A stretch of 64,000 nucleotides of DNA, from contig CAYHQQ010000012.1 of assembly GCA_964358855.1 (NCBI GenBank), positions 1 through 64,000 on the forward strand, given 5' to 3'. The stretch comes from UBA2396 sp038042175 (lineage in GTDB: Bacteria > Planctomycetota > Phycisphaerae > Phycisphaerales > UBA1924). The notes below the pieces were generated by a model, which saw nothing but the letters and a program-made list of their open reading frames with translations, searched no databases and was not told the DNA's origin. A program made the translations under genes and the position numbers. Below, piece after piece: positions 1-12,517 of the stretch. Every line of letters starts with the position of its first letter. Position 1 is the stretch's first letter.

Positions 1-92
1 ATCCGGGTACTTCGAACAGATGTGTATAAAGGTGAGGGCTTCGCCCCCGGCTATTGACGATCACCCCTCCGGGGTACAAGGCACAAAAGCCT

Positions 93-1511
93 TCAATACT
101 CCCGATCCGTCAAAATCCCCGGCTGCGGAACGGGATACTTGCCCTCCGAGTCCGACGGCAACGGCGAGGCCGACCCGAGCGTGAGATCGGCCACACCCGG
201 GGCAAACTCATGCTTGCAGTCGAGCATCTGCTGGTAGGTGACTTCCTGACCCGTATGGGCGGCCATGCGCCCCATGCTGCACACGTGCGTGGTCTCGATC
301 CCGTACTTCGCCTCGTTGTACGACTTCCCGTCGCGGATCGCCGCGACGAAATCGTTCCATTCGTTCTGGTACGGATTCTCCTCCTCTTCCTTCACCTCCG
401 AGGTCCACGTCAGGCTTTCCTTGCTGAAGTCGCGGCGGCTGTGGATCTTCGACGGCAGCCCGCAGTCGCTGTTGCTCGAGGCAATGGCCGCACCCTTGGT
501 GCCCAGCATGTAACTGGTGAACTTCTCCTGGCAGCCGTCCATGTTGCGCCCGTCAAAGAGGAGCTTGGTGCCGTCGGCGTACGTGTACTCGATCCCGTAG
601 GCGTCGAAGTTCTGGTCGACGTAGGGCACGCCGCCTTTCTGCGTCCTGTAGTGGCGGCCTCCCAGCCCGATCGCCTTCACCGGCAGCGCACCCTTCATCC
701 AGATCAACTGGTCGATGATGTGGATGAAGAAGTCGTTGAATCCCCCGCCGCTCGCCCACAGGAAGCTGTGGAAGCGCCTGAGCTGGTGCTCCAGGTCGCT
801 GACGCCCTCGGCCTTGGGGGTGGAACGGAACGTGGCGATCTCTCCCTGCATGCGGTAGCCGTGCTGGGAGACAATCTCCCCGATCTCCCCGTCGTCGACT
901 CGGCGCTTGAGCTCCTGCATCGCCCGACTGTGGCGCGACATGAGGCCCACGGCGATCCGGAGGTTCTTCTTGGCCGCGGCCTCGGTGAGGTCGAGCATCT
1001 TGCGTGCGGTTGGGCCGTCGACGCACACGGGCTTTTCCATGAAAACGTTCAGGCCCTTCTCGATCGCGTACTTGAAATGCACCCATCGGAAGGCGGGCGG
1101 CGTCGCCAGGATGACCACGTCGCCGGGCTTGAGGCAGTCCATGGCGTGCTTGTAGCCGTCGAAGCCGATGAACCTGCGTTCGGGCGGCACGTCGAGCCCC
1201 GGGAGTTTCGCTTCGGTGAGCGCGTCGTGGCACTTCTTGACCCGGTCCTCAAACACGTCGGCCATCGCGACCAGCTGCATCGGGCCGCGTGTCACCGACA
1301 GCGCGTCGGTCGCCGCCCCGCCGCCGCGAGAGCCGCTGCCGACCAGGGCGAGGCGAATGGTGTCGTCGTTGCTCCGGTGCACTCCGGCTCCAAAGGCGAG
1401 CTCGATCCCTCCCACTCCCGACGCGGCGAGCGTGTGCGAAGCCAGCAGCGTGGCAGCGGCGAATCCGGTGGTGTCGGTCAGGAACTCACGTCGCGTTCTG
1501 TGCTTGGTCAC
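93..1511 (-). CDS. TAT-exported Gfo/Idh/MocA family oxidoreductase
   Basis: Predicted NAD(P)-dependent oxidoreductase acting outside the cytoplasm, 472 aa, probably on a sugar or polyol; the substrate cannot be read from sequence. A twin-arginine signal (TRREFL, residues 6-11) precedes an Ala/Leu-rich stretch. A Rossmann motif (LALVGSGSRGG, about 54-64) and the family lysine motif EKP (159-161) follow. The start is the GTG at 1511, chosen because GGAG sits just upstream and the TAT signal follows at once; the reading frame stays open upstream to 1595. Last gene of the minus-strand sugar operon, about 100 bp after the next oxidoreductase. Confidence 0.85.
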   Translation of the reverse strand: MTKHRTRREFLTDTTGFAAATLLASHTLAASGVGGIELAFGAGVHRSNDDTIRLALVGSGSRGGGAATDALSVTRGPMQLVAMADVFEDRVKKCHDALTEAKLPGLDVPPERRFIGFDGYKHAMDCLKPGDVVILATPPAFRWVHFKYAIEKGLNVFMEKPVCVDGPTARKMLDLTEAAAKKNLRIAVGLMSRHSRAMQELKRRVDDGEIGEIVSQHGYRMQGEIATFRSTPKAEGVSDLEHQLRRFHSFLWASGGGFNDFFIHIIDQLIWMKGALPVKAIGLGGRHYRTQKGGVPYVDQNFDAYGIEYTYADGTKLLFDGRNMDGCQEKFTSYMLGTKGAAIASSNSDCGLPSKIHSRRDFSKESLTWTSEVKEEEENPYQNEWNDFVAAIRDGKSYNEAKYGIETTHVCSMGRMAAHTGQEVTYQQMLDCKHEFAPGVADLTLGSASPLPSDSEGKYPVPQPGILTDREY

Positions 1512-1613
1512 TCGTCTCTCCTCACTTGGTCCTTGCTCGGCCCCGTCGCCCTCCCTCGGGGAACGGGTCCCCATGTTAACGCATCCGGGCGGCACGCGAC
1601 AACAAGCGTGGCC

Positions 1614-2771
1614 CTATCCCACCCTTTCGACCGTCCCGTCGCGGGCCGAGGCCAGGGCCGCGTCGAAAAGCAAGTGGCTTTGCTGGACCTCGCGGGGCGT
1701 GGCGCAGGTGAACGGCTGCCTCATTCCGGCCGCCCCGTGCACGAGCTCATCGCAGTAGGCGGCCCACATCTGCTGGATCGCGTCGCAGAAGCCAAACTCG
1801 AAGATTCCGCCGGTGATGGCGGGGTACGCGCTCTCGTACCCGACGTCCTGGACGAGCCAAGCCTGGGGCTTGCCGCGTTCGTAGCTGAGCGTCTCGAGCG
1901 TGCGTGGGAAGCGGGTGGAGAATCGGGCGGACATCGCGGTGCCGGAGATCTCAAGGAACCAGGTGTTCATGTGCCCCGGGGCCATCCGCTTCATCTCCAG
2001 GATCATGGGGAACGCGTCGTCACCTCCCCCACTCCCGCCCACTCTGCAGGCCAGGACGGCGTTGTCCCAGGTCTCGCAGGGCACGGTGCCGCCCTTGCCG
2101 TCGGGGCGCGTTTTGACCACCTTGGAGAGCAGGGCCCGCACGTCGGTGGGCATCCACCCCAGCCGCAAAGGCACGTGCGCCGCGTGCATCCCCAGGTCCC
2201 CCATGCAGCCATACGCGCCGTTGAACTCAACCTTTCGCTTCCAGTTGATGGGCTTGTGTGGGTCCATGTCGCTCGAGTGCAAGAGCCCGCACCGCACCTC
2301 AAGGATGCGCCCCATCGCCCCCGCGCGAGCGAGTGCCACGATCTTCTGCACCGCAGGGAAGAACGGGAACTCCGACGAACATCGGACCACCAGGGCGGGG
2401 TGCTGGGCGAGGGCGGACGTGATCCGTTGATTCGCGGCGCGATCGATGCCGAAGGGCTTTTCGCCCAGAAAGTGCTTCCCGGCCGCGATCGCCGCAAGGT
2501 AGATCTCTTCGTGCAGGTGGTGCGGGACGGCAATGTAGAGCGCCTCGATGTCAGCCTGCGCCAGGAGTGCCCGGTAGTTGGCGTGCTCGCGCGCGCCCGG
2601 GTTGGCATCGCAGAAGGCGCGCAGGACCTCTTGCGAGGTGTCGCAGGCCCCGACGATCCGCGGGCGAAAGTCCAAACCCACGAGATGATTCCACCGCGCG
2701 GCGGCAGAAGCGAACTCGCGCCCCATGAGCCCGCACCCGATCACGCCGAAATTGATGACACGCTCGCCCAT
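1614..2771 (-). CDS. Cytoplasmic Gfo/Idh/MocA family oxidoreductase
   Basis: Predicted NAD(P)-dependent dehydrogenase of 385 aa with no signal peptide, so likely cytoplasmic. The Rossmann motif FGVIGCGLMG (residues 8-17) starts almost at the N-terminus, and EKPFG (104-108) supplies the family's catalytic lysine. The gene lies 27 bp downstream of the class I aldolase and two genes downstream of the PfkB kinase. That suggests it oxidises a sugar or polyol feeding the kinase and aldolase; this is an inference from context only. Confidence 0.85.
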   Translation of the reverse strand: MGERVINFGVIGCGLMGREFASAAARWNHLVGLDFRPRIVGACDTSQEVLRAFCDANPGAREHANYRALLAQADIEALYIAVPHHLHEEIYLAAIAAGKHFLGEKPFGIDRAANQRITSALAQHPALVVRCSSEFPFFPAVQKIVALARAGAMGRILEVRCGLLHSSDMDPHKPINWKRKVEFNGAYGCMGDLGMHAAHVPLRLGWMPTDVRALLSKVVKTRPDGKGGTVPCETWDNAVLACRVGGSGGGDDAFPMILEMKRMAPGHMNTWFLEISGTAMSARFSTRFPRTLETLSYERGKPQAWLVQDVGYESAYPAITGGIFEFGFCDAIQQMWAAYCDELVHGAAGMRQPFTCATPREVQQSHLLFDAALASARDGTVERVG

Positions 2772-2798
2772 GGTGCTCCCTCTGGTGCGTTCAAGTGG

Positions 2799-3623
2799 CT
2801 ATCGCCCGCTCAGGATCGCCATGCCCTGCTCGGGCGTTGCCCCTTCGTGCACGATCGCCATCAGGGCTCGCGTCATCTTGGCGGGGGTCTGGTGTTGGAT
2901 GACGTTGCGCCCGTAGACGATGCCACTGGCGCCCTGACGCATGATCTCGAACGTTCTTTGCAGCACCGTTTCATCGCTAGCCCGCCCGCCGCCGCGGACC
3001 AGAACGGGCACGCCCGCGGCGGTCTCGACCACCTTGTGGTAGATGGAAAGGTCGTCGGTGGGGTCGGCTTTGATGATGTCGGCCCCCAGTTCGACCGCCT
3101 GTCTCACGAGCGGGATGATCTTGCGGGGGTCGCCGTCGACGCCGTAGGACTCGGTCCCCTTCATCACCAGCGGCTCGACCATGAGGGGCATTCCGGCGGC
3201 GGTGCACACGGCCCGCAGCGCGGCGACGTTGGCGACGCATGCTTCGTGGATGGCGGGCTGATCGGGGAGTTGGAGGATGTTGGCGACGACGCAGGCGGCG
3301 TCGAGACGCACGGCGATACCCACGGGATCATCGACGAGCTTGGAGAAGAGGGTCCGCGGCAAGGGGTTGCCGTAGACGTTGGCGATGTCGGTTCGCAGGA
3401 CCAGGGCCGGCTTGGTGCCCTTGCGGTCCTGGAGGTGGCGGGCCATGCCTAGGGAGAGCTGCACGGCGTCGGGCATCGCTTCGCAGACGCAGGCGACGGC
3501 CTTTCGCATGTCCTCAATCCCCGCGAGGAAGGAGGGCTCATCGAAGAAGCCGTGGTCGATCGCCACGTCGAAGCACTTTCCGTCCGATGCCAGCAGCCGA
3601 TTCAATCGTGCGGAACAGCTCAT
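2799..3623 (-). CDS. Class I aldolase of the DeoC/FbaB (DhnA-type) family
   Basis: Predicted Schiff-base aldolase, 274 aa, TIM barrel. It has the early DVAIDHG motif (residues 19-25), the lysine motif ADIIKADPTDD with K185 as probable Schiff-base residue, and the phosphate-binding glycine run VRGGGRAS near residues 205-212. The frame is open upstream, but the ATG at 3623 is chosen because GGAGG lies 12 nt upstream and the family N-terminus begins there. It follows the PfkB kinase by 17 bp, so the pair probably phosphorylates and then cleaves a sugar, as in inositol- or tagatose-type catabolism. The exact substrate is unknown. Confidence 0.8.
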   Translation of the reverse strand: MSCSARLNRLLASDGKCFDVAIDHGFFDEPSFLAGIEDMRKAVACVCEAMPDAVQLSLGMARHLQDRKGTKPALVLRTDIANVYGNPLPRTLFSKLVDDPVGIAVRLDAACVVANILQLPDQPAIHEACVANVAALRAVCTAAGMPLMVEPLVMKGTESYGVDGDPRKIIPLVRQAVELGADIIKADPTDDLSIYHKVVETAAGVPVLVRGGGRASDETVLQRTFEIMRQGASGIVYGRNVIQHQTPAKMTRALMAIVHEGATPEQGMAILSGR

Positions 3624-3640
3624 CGCCAAGGGTCCTCCGG

Positions 3641-4582
3641 TCACACGCCCATGAGAGATGTTACCTGATCCATGGAGCGGATGCCGGTGGTTGCACCCGC
3701 GGCCTGCACGCTGAGGGCGGCGACGGCGTTGCCAAGCCGCGCCGCGTCTGGGAGCGGGCGTCCTTCGAGCAGCCCGGCGAGGAATCCGGCCGCCCAGCAG
3801 TCGCCGGCGCCGGTGGTGTCCACCACCTGTGGCACCTTGAATGCCGGGACGGTTGTCTCGCGTCCCGACTCGTCGAGGCACAGCACCCCGCGGGCCCCCA
3901 GCTTGATCACCACATTCCGCGCTCCGTCGCGCACGAAGGCACGCGCCGCCTGGCTCATGTCGCCGGTCCCGGCGAGCTCTTTGGCTTCGGCCTCCGATGG
4001 GATGAAGTAGTCAAGATGCTTCAGCGATGGGGTCACGCGCCGCTGCCACTGCTCGCGCGGCAGACCCTCGACGTAGACCGTGTCCAGGACGGTTCGGGCG
4101 CCCCGGGCCCGCGCGTCGCGCAGGAGCCCCGCGGCAGGCTCCCCGTCCAGAGCGTCCATCAGCATGACCCCGGTCACAAACACCAGGGTCTTGCCCGCCA
4201 GAGTCCCCTCGCTCACGTCGGCAGGGCACAGCGCCGCGTTCGCCCCCTTGGTGTGCAGGAAGGAGCGCTCGCCGCCGGTGGGCACCGCCACAAACGAGAA
4301 CGAGGTCGCCCTGGAGACATCGCGAACGATCGCGCTCGTCGAAGCGCCGGCCCGCGAGAGCTCGGACACGACAAAGTCGCCCAGCACATCGCGCCCGACG
4401 CGCGAGACCACATCGACGCCCACGCCCAGCTTGGCCAGGGCGATCGCGCAGTTGATCGCGCACCCGCCCGTGGTGAGGCTCAGCTCATCGAAGAGCCTCA
4501 GCCCACCCGGCGCTGGAAACGCGTCGACCGGACGTGCAACGGCGTCGACCACCGCGATGCCGATCACCAGAACCCGTGCCAT
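3641..4582 (-). CDS. PfkB family carbohydrate kinase
   Basis: Predicted ribokinase-like sugar kinase, 313 aa, the normal length for the family. The N-terminal PfkB signature (GGCAINCAIALAKLG, about residues 39-53) and the C-terminal signature DTTGAGDCWAAGF are both present, the latter with the catalytic Asp of GAGD. First gene of a minus-strand operon that continues through an aldolase and two Gfo/Idh/MocA oxidoreductases. It probably supplies the phosphorylated intermediate the aldolase cleaves. Substrate class (ketodeoxygluconate, 5-dehydro-2-deoxygluconate, tagatose-6-P, other) cannot be decided from sequence alone. Confidence 0.85.
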   Translation of the reverse strand: MARVLVIGIAVVDAVARPVDAFPAPGGLRLFDELSLTTGGCAINCAIALAKLGVGVDVVSRVGRDVLGDFVVSELSRAGASTSAIVRDVSRATSFSFVAVPTGGERSFLHTKGANAALCPADVSEGTLAGKTLVFVTGVMLMDALDGEPAAGLLRDARARGARTVLDTVYVEGLPREQWQRRVTPSLKHLDYFIPSEAEAKELAGTGDMSQAARAFVRDGARNVVIKLGARGVLCLDESGRETTVPAFKVPQVVDTTGAGDCWAAGFLAGLLEGRPLPDAARLGNAVAALSVQAAGATTGIRSMDQVTSLMGV

Positions 4583-4711
4583 CGATCACTCCGACATCCT
4601 GGACGTAGGGACCTTGAGCGGCGCACCCGCACACGACGCGAGCCGACTCTAGGAGGGTGCCGCGGCCCGCGACCCCGTTCCATGGAGGGCACACACGCCG
4701 CGACAGAATCC

Positions 4712-4734
4712 TTTATACTCCGGGACGCTCCGGA
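4712..4734. promoter_or_regulatory. Candidate promoter/operator between divergent sugar genes
   Basis: In a very GC-rich 213-bp divergent spacer there is one AT-rich spot. TATACT (4714-4719) reads as a -10 toward the plus-strand oxidoreductase, and its complement gives TATAAA toward the PfkB operon. It abuts an inverted repeat, TCCGG (4719-4723) and CCGGA (4730-4734), which could be an operator. No convincing -35 hexamer was seen. Confidence 0.3.
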
Positions 4735-4795
4735 ATGGTCGGGGCTAATGTTGGCGGCGGCGATGGCCCTGATCTCCACGCCCAGGAGGAACCAC

Positions 4796-6172
4796 GTGAC
4801 GACGAACAAGCTTTCCCGGCGTCTTTTCATCCAGCAGGCTGCTCTGGCGGGTGCCGCTGTCGTCGCCATGCCGCGTATGGCCTGGGCGAGGTCCGACACC
4901 AGGCTGCGGGTGCTCTCCATCGGCGTCGTCGGCACCATCGGCGGCCACGACCGCAAGACCATTGCCTCCCACCCACAGGTCGACATGGTTGGCCTCTGCG
5001 ACATCGACGCCCAGGCGATGGCCGAGGCCGTGAAGGACCATCCCAAGGCGTTCACGTGCGTCGATTACCGCGAGGCGTTTGAGAAGCACGCCGACAAGTT
5101 CGACGGCGTGATCGTCGCCACGCCCGACCACTCGCACTGCGCGATCATGACGCTTGCTCTGTCCAAGGGCAAGCACGTGTACGGTCAAAAGCCGCTGGTG
5201 CACGAGCTTGAGGAGCTCGATTTCCTTGAGCGGGCGATCAAAGCCAAGCCGAATCTGGTGACGCAGACGGGCGCGCAGCGGATCGAGTCGACGGCCCGGC
5301 GGGCGGCGGTGGACATTCTCAAGAGCGGCGGGCTGGGCAAGGTGATCGAGGCGCACGTCGCTTTTGGAAACGGAGCGCTCGCGGGCGGGTTCTACTTCGC
5401 CGACGGAAAGCTGGGCGAGCCCATCGAGCCGCCCAAGGGGTTCAATTACGACCTGTGGCTCAACGGGGCGCAGTTTGAGAAGTGCCGCCCGCAGATGGTG
5501 CAGCGCCAGTGGCGCAGCTGGTTCAAGTACGGCGGCGGGCAGATCGCCGACTGGGTGGTGCACCTCACCGACGTGCTGTTCTACTCGTTCCCCGAGCTCA
5601 AGAGCCCGATGCAGGTCTGCTCACGCACGCCCAGCCGCGATCTCTCCAACTTCCACGCCGACCGGGTGCTCTCCACGCTCACCTATGGCGTCAGTGGCGA
5701 CAAGTTCGCCAATTCGACGTTTAACCTGCACTTCTACGACACGGGCATGCAGCCCGACCGGGCACAACTGGGCCTGGGCGAGGGCAAGTGGCCCGACGGC
5801 ATCCTGACCATTGTGGTGTGCGAAGGGGGCACGATGGTGCTGGCTCCTTCGGGTCCGATCGAGATCTGGCGCGACAAGAAGATGATCGACGGCCTCAAGT
5901 GGCCGGGCCTGCCCAAGTACGAGAACTTCAACCACTGGCACGCGTGGGTCGACAAGGCGCTGGGCAAGGACACCCCCCACCACTGGGCGCCGTTCAGTGC
6001 GGGGCTGCGCTGCACGGAGCCGGGATTGCTGGCGGTCAAGGCCGCGAAGTATCCGGGGCAGGTGCTGATGTGGGATCGGGCCAAGCTGACTTTCACGAAC
6101 CACGCCGAGGCGAACAAGACGCTGGTGCGCCGGGAGTACCGCAAGGGGTTTGAGCCGGTGCGGATGGGTTGA
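4796..6172 (+). CDS. TAT-exported Gfo/Idh/MocA family oxidoreductase
   Basis: Predicted exported NAD(P)-dependent oxidoreductase, 458 aa, of the planctomycete type with C-terminal MocA-like domain. The GTG start at 4796 has a perfect AGGAGG (4784-4789) six bases upstream. The next residues form a twin-arginine signal (SRRLFIQ, residues 7-13) and an alanine-rich hydrophobic core. The Rossmann region GVVGTIGG begins at residue 43. The usual EKP motif is changed to QKP (131-133); the lysine is kept. It is divergent from the PfkB operon and shares its intergenic region, so co-regulation with the sugar genes is likely. Confidence 0.87.
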   Translation: MTTNKLSRRLFIQQAALAGAAVVAMPRMAWARSDTRLRVLSIGVVGTIGGHDRKTIASHPQVDMVGLCDIDAQAMAEAVKDHPKAFTCVDYREAFEKHADKFDGVIVATPDHSHCAIMTLALSKGKHVYGQKPLVHELEELDFLERAIKAKPNLVTQTGAQRIESTARRAAVDILKSGGLGKVIEAHVAFGNGALAGGFYFADGKLGEPIEPPKGFNYDLWLNGAQFEKCRPQMVQRQWRSWFKYGGGQIADWVVHLTDVLFYSFPELKSPMQVCSRTPSRDLSNFHADRVLSTLTYGVSGDKFANSTFNLHFYDTGMQPDRAQLGLGEGKWPDGILTIVVCEGGTMVLAPSGPIEIWRDKKMIDGLKWPGLPKYENFNHWHAWVDKALGKDTPHHWAPFSAGLRCTEPGLLAVKAAKYPGQVLMWDRAKLTFTNHAEANKTLVRREYRKGFEPVRMG

Positions 6173-6181
6173 CACACCAGA

Positions 6182-6238
6182 CTTTCGCCAGGGCGCGAGG
6201 TCCAAGCTCTTTCAACGCAGCGCCGGCGTGGGCGAAAG
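6182..6238. terminator. Inverted repeat between convergent genes
   Basis: CTTTCGCC (6182-6189) pairs with GGCGAAAG (6231-6238), with an inner GGCGC/GCGCC pair (6192-6196 and 6220-6224). The long interrupted hairpin lies between the convergent oxidoreductase and Ser/Thr kinase genes. It could end transcription from both sides but lacks a clear U-tract. Confidence 0.35.
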
Positions 6239-6314
6239 CCGCACCATGGTCCTGCGCGTGCTCGACGAGGCGATGTCCCCGCCCGGGAGCGGTTGAAGCT
6301 CGCGGTTCATGCGC

Positions 6315-9632
<3,318 letters not shown>

Positions 9633-9850
9633 TGCGTCACCTCACGAGCCATCCCACAGCGCCCGACACAGGTTCCCTCGGTCGCACCTCCAGGCCCCCG
9701 ACGCACGCGCGATGGCGGCATCCTCGAGAAGCGGCGGGGCCGGGCACCTCCGCAGGATAACCGAAACCGCCGGGAGGCGCGCGATGCCGGCGATCCCGGG
9801 CGCCCCGCGGCCGGCGTTGCGTCCGACCTTGGCGATCGCCCGCCAGCTGG

Positions 9851-10855
9851 CTATCGCCCCTGGAAACCGGCGGTCCCTTCGAAGGTCATCTTCACCGGTT
9901 TGATGAAGCCCTGGTCGTCAAACTCCATCCGGTCGATGCACACGACGCGATGGTCGCGATCGGTCTCTCCCAGAGGTCTGCGGTGATACACGATGAAGTG
10001 CTCGTCTCCTACTGGCGACTTGATCACGCTGTGGTGCCCCGCGCCCGTCGCGATTGCCGGGTCCTGCTGCAGGATCTTGCCGATGCGCTTGAACGGGCCG
10101 TGCACGCTGTCGGCGATGGCGTAGGCCACCGAGTAATCGGGGCCTGTCCAGCCACCCTCGGACCACATGAAGTAGTACTTGCCACCCCGCACGAACATGA
10201 AGGGCCCCTCGACGTACCCCTGGGGCGTGACTTCCTTGAAGGTCTGGCCGTCGGGGAGCGGCAGGAATCCGGTGAAGTCGTCGTTGAGCCTGGCAAGATT
10301 GCAGTGTCGCCAGCCGCCGTAGAGCATGTAGAACTGCCCATCGACATCGTGGAAGACGAACTGGTCGATGGGCTGGGCGGCGTTGTGGAAGCGATCGACA
10401 AGCGGCTTGCCGAGAAGGTCCTTGAAGGGTCCCTGGGGCTTGTCGGCCACCGCAACGCCGATGCCGCCGAGCTCTTTGTCGGATTGGATGTCGTTGGCAC
10501 CGAAGAAGAAGTAGTAGCGTTCGCCCTTACGGACGACGGCAGGCGCCCACATCGCTCGTCTGGCCCAGGGGATGGCACCGGCTTCCAGAACGCGCTCGTG
10601 CCTGGTCCAGTGAACCAGATCGTGCGAGGAGAAGGCGTCGAAGTGCAACTGCTGGTCGTAACGGGCGGAGAACGTCGGGTAGACCCAGACCTCTTTGTCG
10701 AACACGACGCCCTCGGGATCGGCGTACCACCCGGGAAAGACCGGATTTCCGGCACCCTGGCGTGCTGACTTGGCGTCGGGGGTGTTCGCGCACCCGCTCG
10801 TCGCGAGGATTGCTGAGAGCCCGATGGCGCCAGACACAAGCGTGTTGAGTTTCAT
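9851..10855 (-). CDS. Glycoside hydrolase family 43 lipoprotein
   Basis: Predicted surface or periplasmic glycosidase (arabinofuranosidase/xylosidase-type), 334 aa. The N-terminal lipobox LATSGC places the lipidated cysteine at residue 22. GH43 five-blade propeller hallmarks are present: catalytic-base Asp in WYADPEG (D46), the modulating Asp in PIDQFVF (D164) and the acid Glu in YVEGPFMF (E216). All three catalytic positions look intact. Exact linkage specificity cannot be assigned within this polyspecific family. It is divergent from the DUF2071-like gene and upstream of the Ser/Thr kinase, so plant- or algal-polysaccharide sensing and use are plausible. Confidence 0.85.
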   Translation of the reverse strand: MKLNTLVSGAIGLSAILATSGCANTPDAKSARQGAGNPVFPGWYADPEGVVFDKEVWVYPTFSARYDQQLHFDAFSSHDLVHWTRHERVLEAGAIPWARRAMWAPAVVRKGERYYFFFGANDIQSDKELGGIGVAVADKPQGPFKDLLGKPLVDRFHNAAQPIDQFVFHDVDGQFYMLYGGWRHCNLARLNDDFTGFLPLPDGQTFKEVTPQGYVEGPFMFVRGGKYYFMWSEGGWTGPDYSVAYAIADSVHGPFKRIGKILQQDPAIATGAGHHSVIKSPVGDEHFIVYHRRPLGETDRDHRVVCIDRMEFDDQGFIKPVKMTFEGTAGFQGR

Positions 10856-10933
10856 TGCGGTCGATTGTACTCGTTTGTCGCTGACGCTTGTGCCCGTACC
10901 ATCAGAACGCCCCGGCGCTGGCCGGGCTCACCA

Positions 10934-12517
10934 ATGCCGATCCTTGCTCCACCTTTGACCGACAGCCCCGGGCACGCCGCCACCCGCCCCTGGCTCGAGG
11001 CGGCGTTGATCTTCACCCTGGTCATCCATGGCGTGGGCATGCTCTCGATGGTCCTGTTTCTTCTCCCGGGCATTCCCGGCGGCACGGAAACGGAGGTTGC
11101 GGCCCGGGCGGCACACCTGGCCGAGCATCCGTGGCGCTGGCGGATCGGTTGGCTGCCCTGGCAGCTGACCGCCGTGTCCGACTTGCTGCTGGGCGTCGCG
11201 CTGGTGGGCACAGCCTGGATCCGCAAGGCACCGGCCATCATGGGGGCGATGGCCACGCTGGCGGCGATCGTCCCCGACCAATTGGCACAGTACTGGTGGA
11301 CCTGGGAGGGAGTATCGCTGGCACGCCACGCGGTTGAGGTCGGGGATTTCGGGGCGTTTCAGGAGTTTGAGTCGCGGATCTTCGTGCTCACGGCCGGCTG
11401 GGGCGCTGCGGGGTACACACTGGGGGCGGTGTGCTGGACCTGGTGCTTTGCGGGCGCGGGAATCTGGTCCAGGCGACTGCTTTTGCTCTCGGTCGCGGCG
11501 TGGGGGATGTTCGCGGCCTCGACGGCGATCGTCTTTGTGCCCGACAGTGTGCGGCAGTTGCCGGCGGTTGGTGCGGCGGTGTCGGTGGGCAATGGCGTCG
11601 CGTTTGTTCTGTTGATGCTGTGGCTCGCCGGGGTTTCGGAGCGCGTGCTGCGGCGCAATCGACCCGACAGGGGGCATGGCAGCTTCGCCCCGTGGCGCCA
11701 CCCGTCGCGAGGGCTCGTGGCTCGCACGAGCAATCTTGTGGCCAACAGCAGGCTCGCGCGGGCTCTGGGGCGGCTGATCCCTCCCCTGGCGATGTCGAGC
11801 GACATCGTTGATGTGGTGTATGTGAACTACCTGGTGGATGCCGGGTCGCTCGAGCGCTTCGTGGATCCGGGGCTTGAGCTGCAGCGGCTAGGGCCTGGGG
11901 GTCGCCTGGCGATGTTCAGCGTTCTGACCTTCCGGCACGGACACTTCGGACCCTCGTGCTTTGGCCCGCTTCGGCGTCTTTGGCCATCGCCGGTGCAGTC
12001 GAATTGGCGCATCTACGTCAGGAATCCCAGGACGGGCCGAGCAGGCGTGCAGTTTGTCACCACGGCCATCACCAGCACGCCCCACGCGCTGGCGACTCGG
12101 CTTTTGTCCGACGGCGTTGCGATGCATGTCCCCGCGCGAGCGCAGGTCCGACGTGACGCCGATGGTTCGATTCACGCCCAGGTCGATCCGGGGGCGGGTA
12201 GTTCTCCGGATCTGAGCGCGTCGCTGTTGCCGACGACCGAGCTGACTTTGCAGCATGAATGGCGACAGTGCTTCGCGTCGTGGCGGGAGATGCTGGAGTA
12301 CTGCGTGCCACAGGATCGCGCCATGTGCGCCCGGGTGGGGAGCGGCTGGGTTGTTCGTCAGGAGATCGCGCTGCACATCCCGCTTGAGAGTTGTCGCCCG
12401 CTCTCTGGCAGCGTCGTTTCTCACGCCGCCGAGGCCTTTGTCGGCACGGCGACACCTCTGTGCTTTGGGGTGGATCGCGTCGGCTTTCGCTTTGTCGCGC
12501 AGAAGCTCGACCGGTGA
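10934..12517 (+). CDS. Polytopic membrane protein fused to a DUF2071-like domain
   Basis: Protein of 527 aa from the ATG at 10934. The frame is open to 10865, but a hydrophilic N-terminus followed by the first helix fits this start better. Residues about 20-240 contain roughly six hydrophobic segments. The C-terminal half, about 270-527, resembles DUF2071/YqjF-like proteins of the acetoacetate-decarboxylase fold: VVYVNYLVD, then a basic IYVRNPRTGRAGVQF segment. No catalytic function is assigned, and the domain call is from remembered family patterns. It is divergent from the GH43 gene (78-bp spacer). No partner downstream is obvious. Confidence 0.55.
   Translation: MPILAPPLTDSPGHAATRPWLEAALIFTLVIHGVGMLSMVLFLLPGIPGGTETEVAARAAHLAEHPWRWRIGWLPWQLTAVSDLLLGVALVGTAWIRKAPAIMGAMATLAAIVPDQLAQYWWTWEGVSLARHAVEVGDFGAFQEFESRIFVLTAGWGAAGYTLGAVCWTWCFAGAGIWSRRLLLLSVAAWGMFAASTAIVFVPDSVRQLPAVGAAVSVGNGVAFVLLMLWLAGVSERVLRRNRPDRGHGSFAPWRHPSRGLVARTSNLVANSRLARALGRLIPPLAMSSDIVDVVYVNYLVDAGSLERFVDPGLELQRLGPGGRLAMFSVLTFRHGHFGPSCFGPLRRLWPSPVQSNWRIYVRNPRTGRAGVQFVTTAITSTPHALATRLLSDGVAMHVPARAQVRRDADGSIHAQVDPGAGSSPDLSASLLPTTELTLQHEWRQCFASWREMLEYCVPQDRAMCARVGSGWVVRQEIALHIPLESCRPLSGSVVSHAAEAFVGTATPLCFGVDRVGFRFVAQKLDR

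Noticed and set aside
54..3452. 1132-residue open frame on the plus strand
   Set aside because: Antisense to three well-supported minus-strand genes; Arg/His/Asp-rich, no family resemblance. High-GC shadow.
3239..4795. Long N-terminal extension of the plus-strand oxidoreductase frame
   Set aside because: It runs antisense through the aldolase and PfkB genes; AGGAGG and the TAT signal set the start at 4796.
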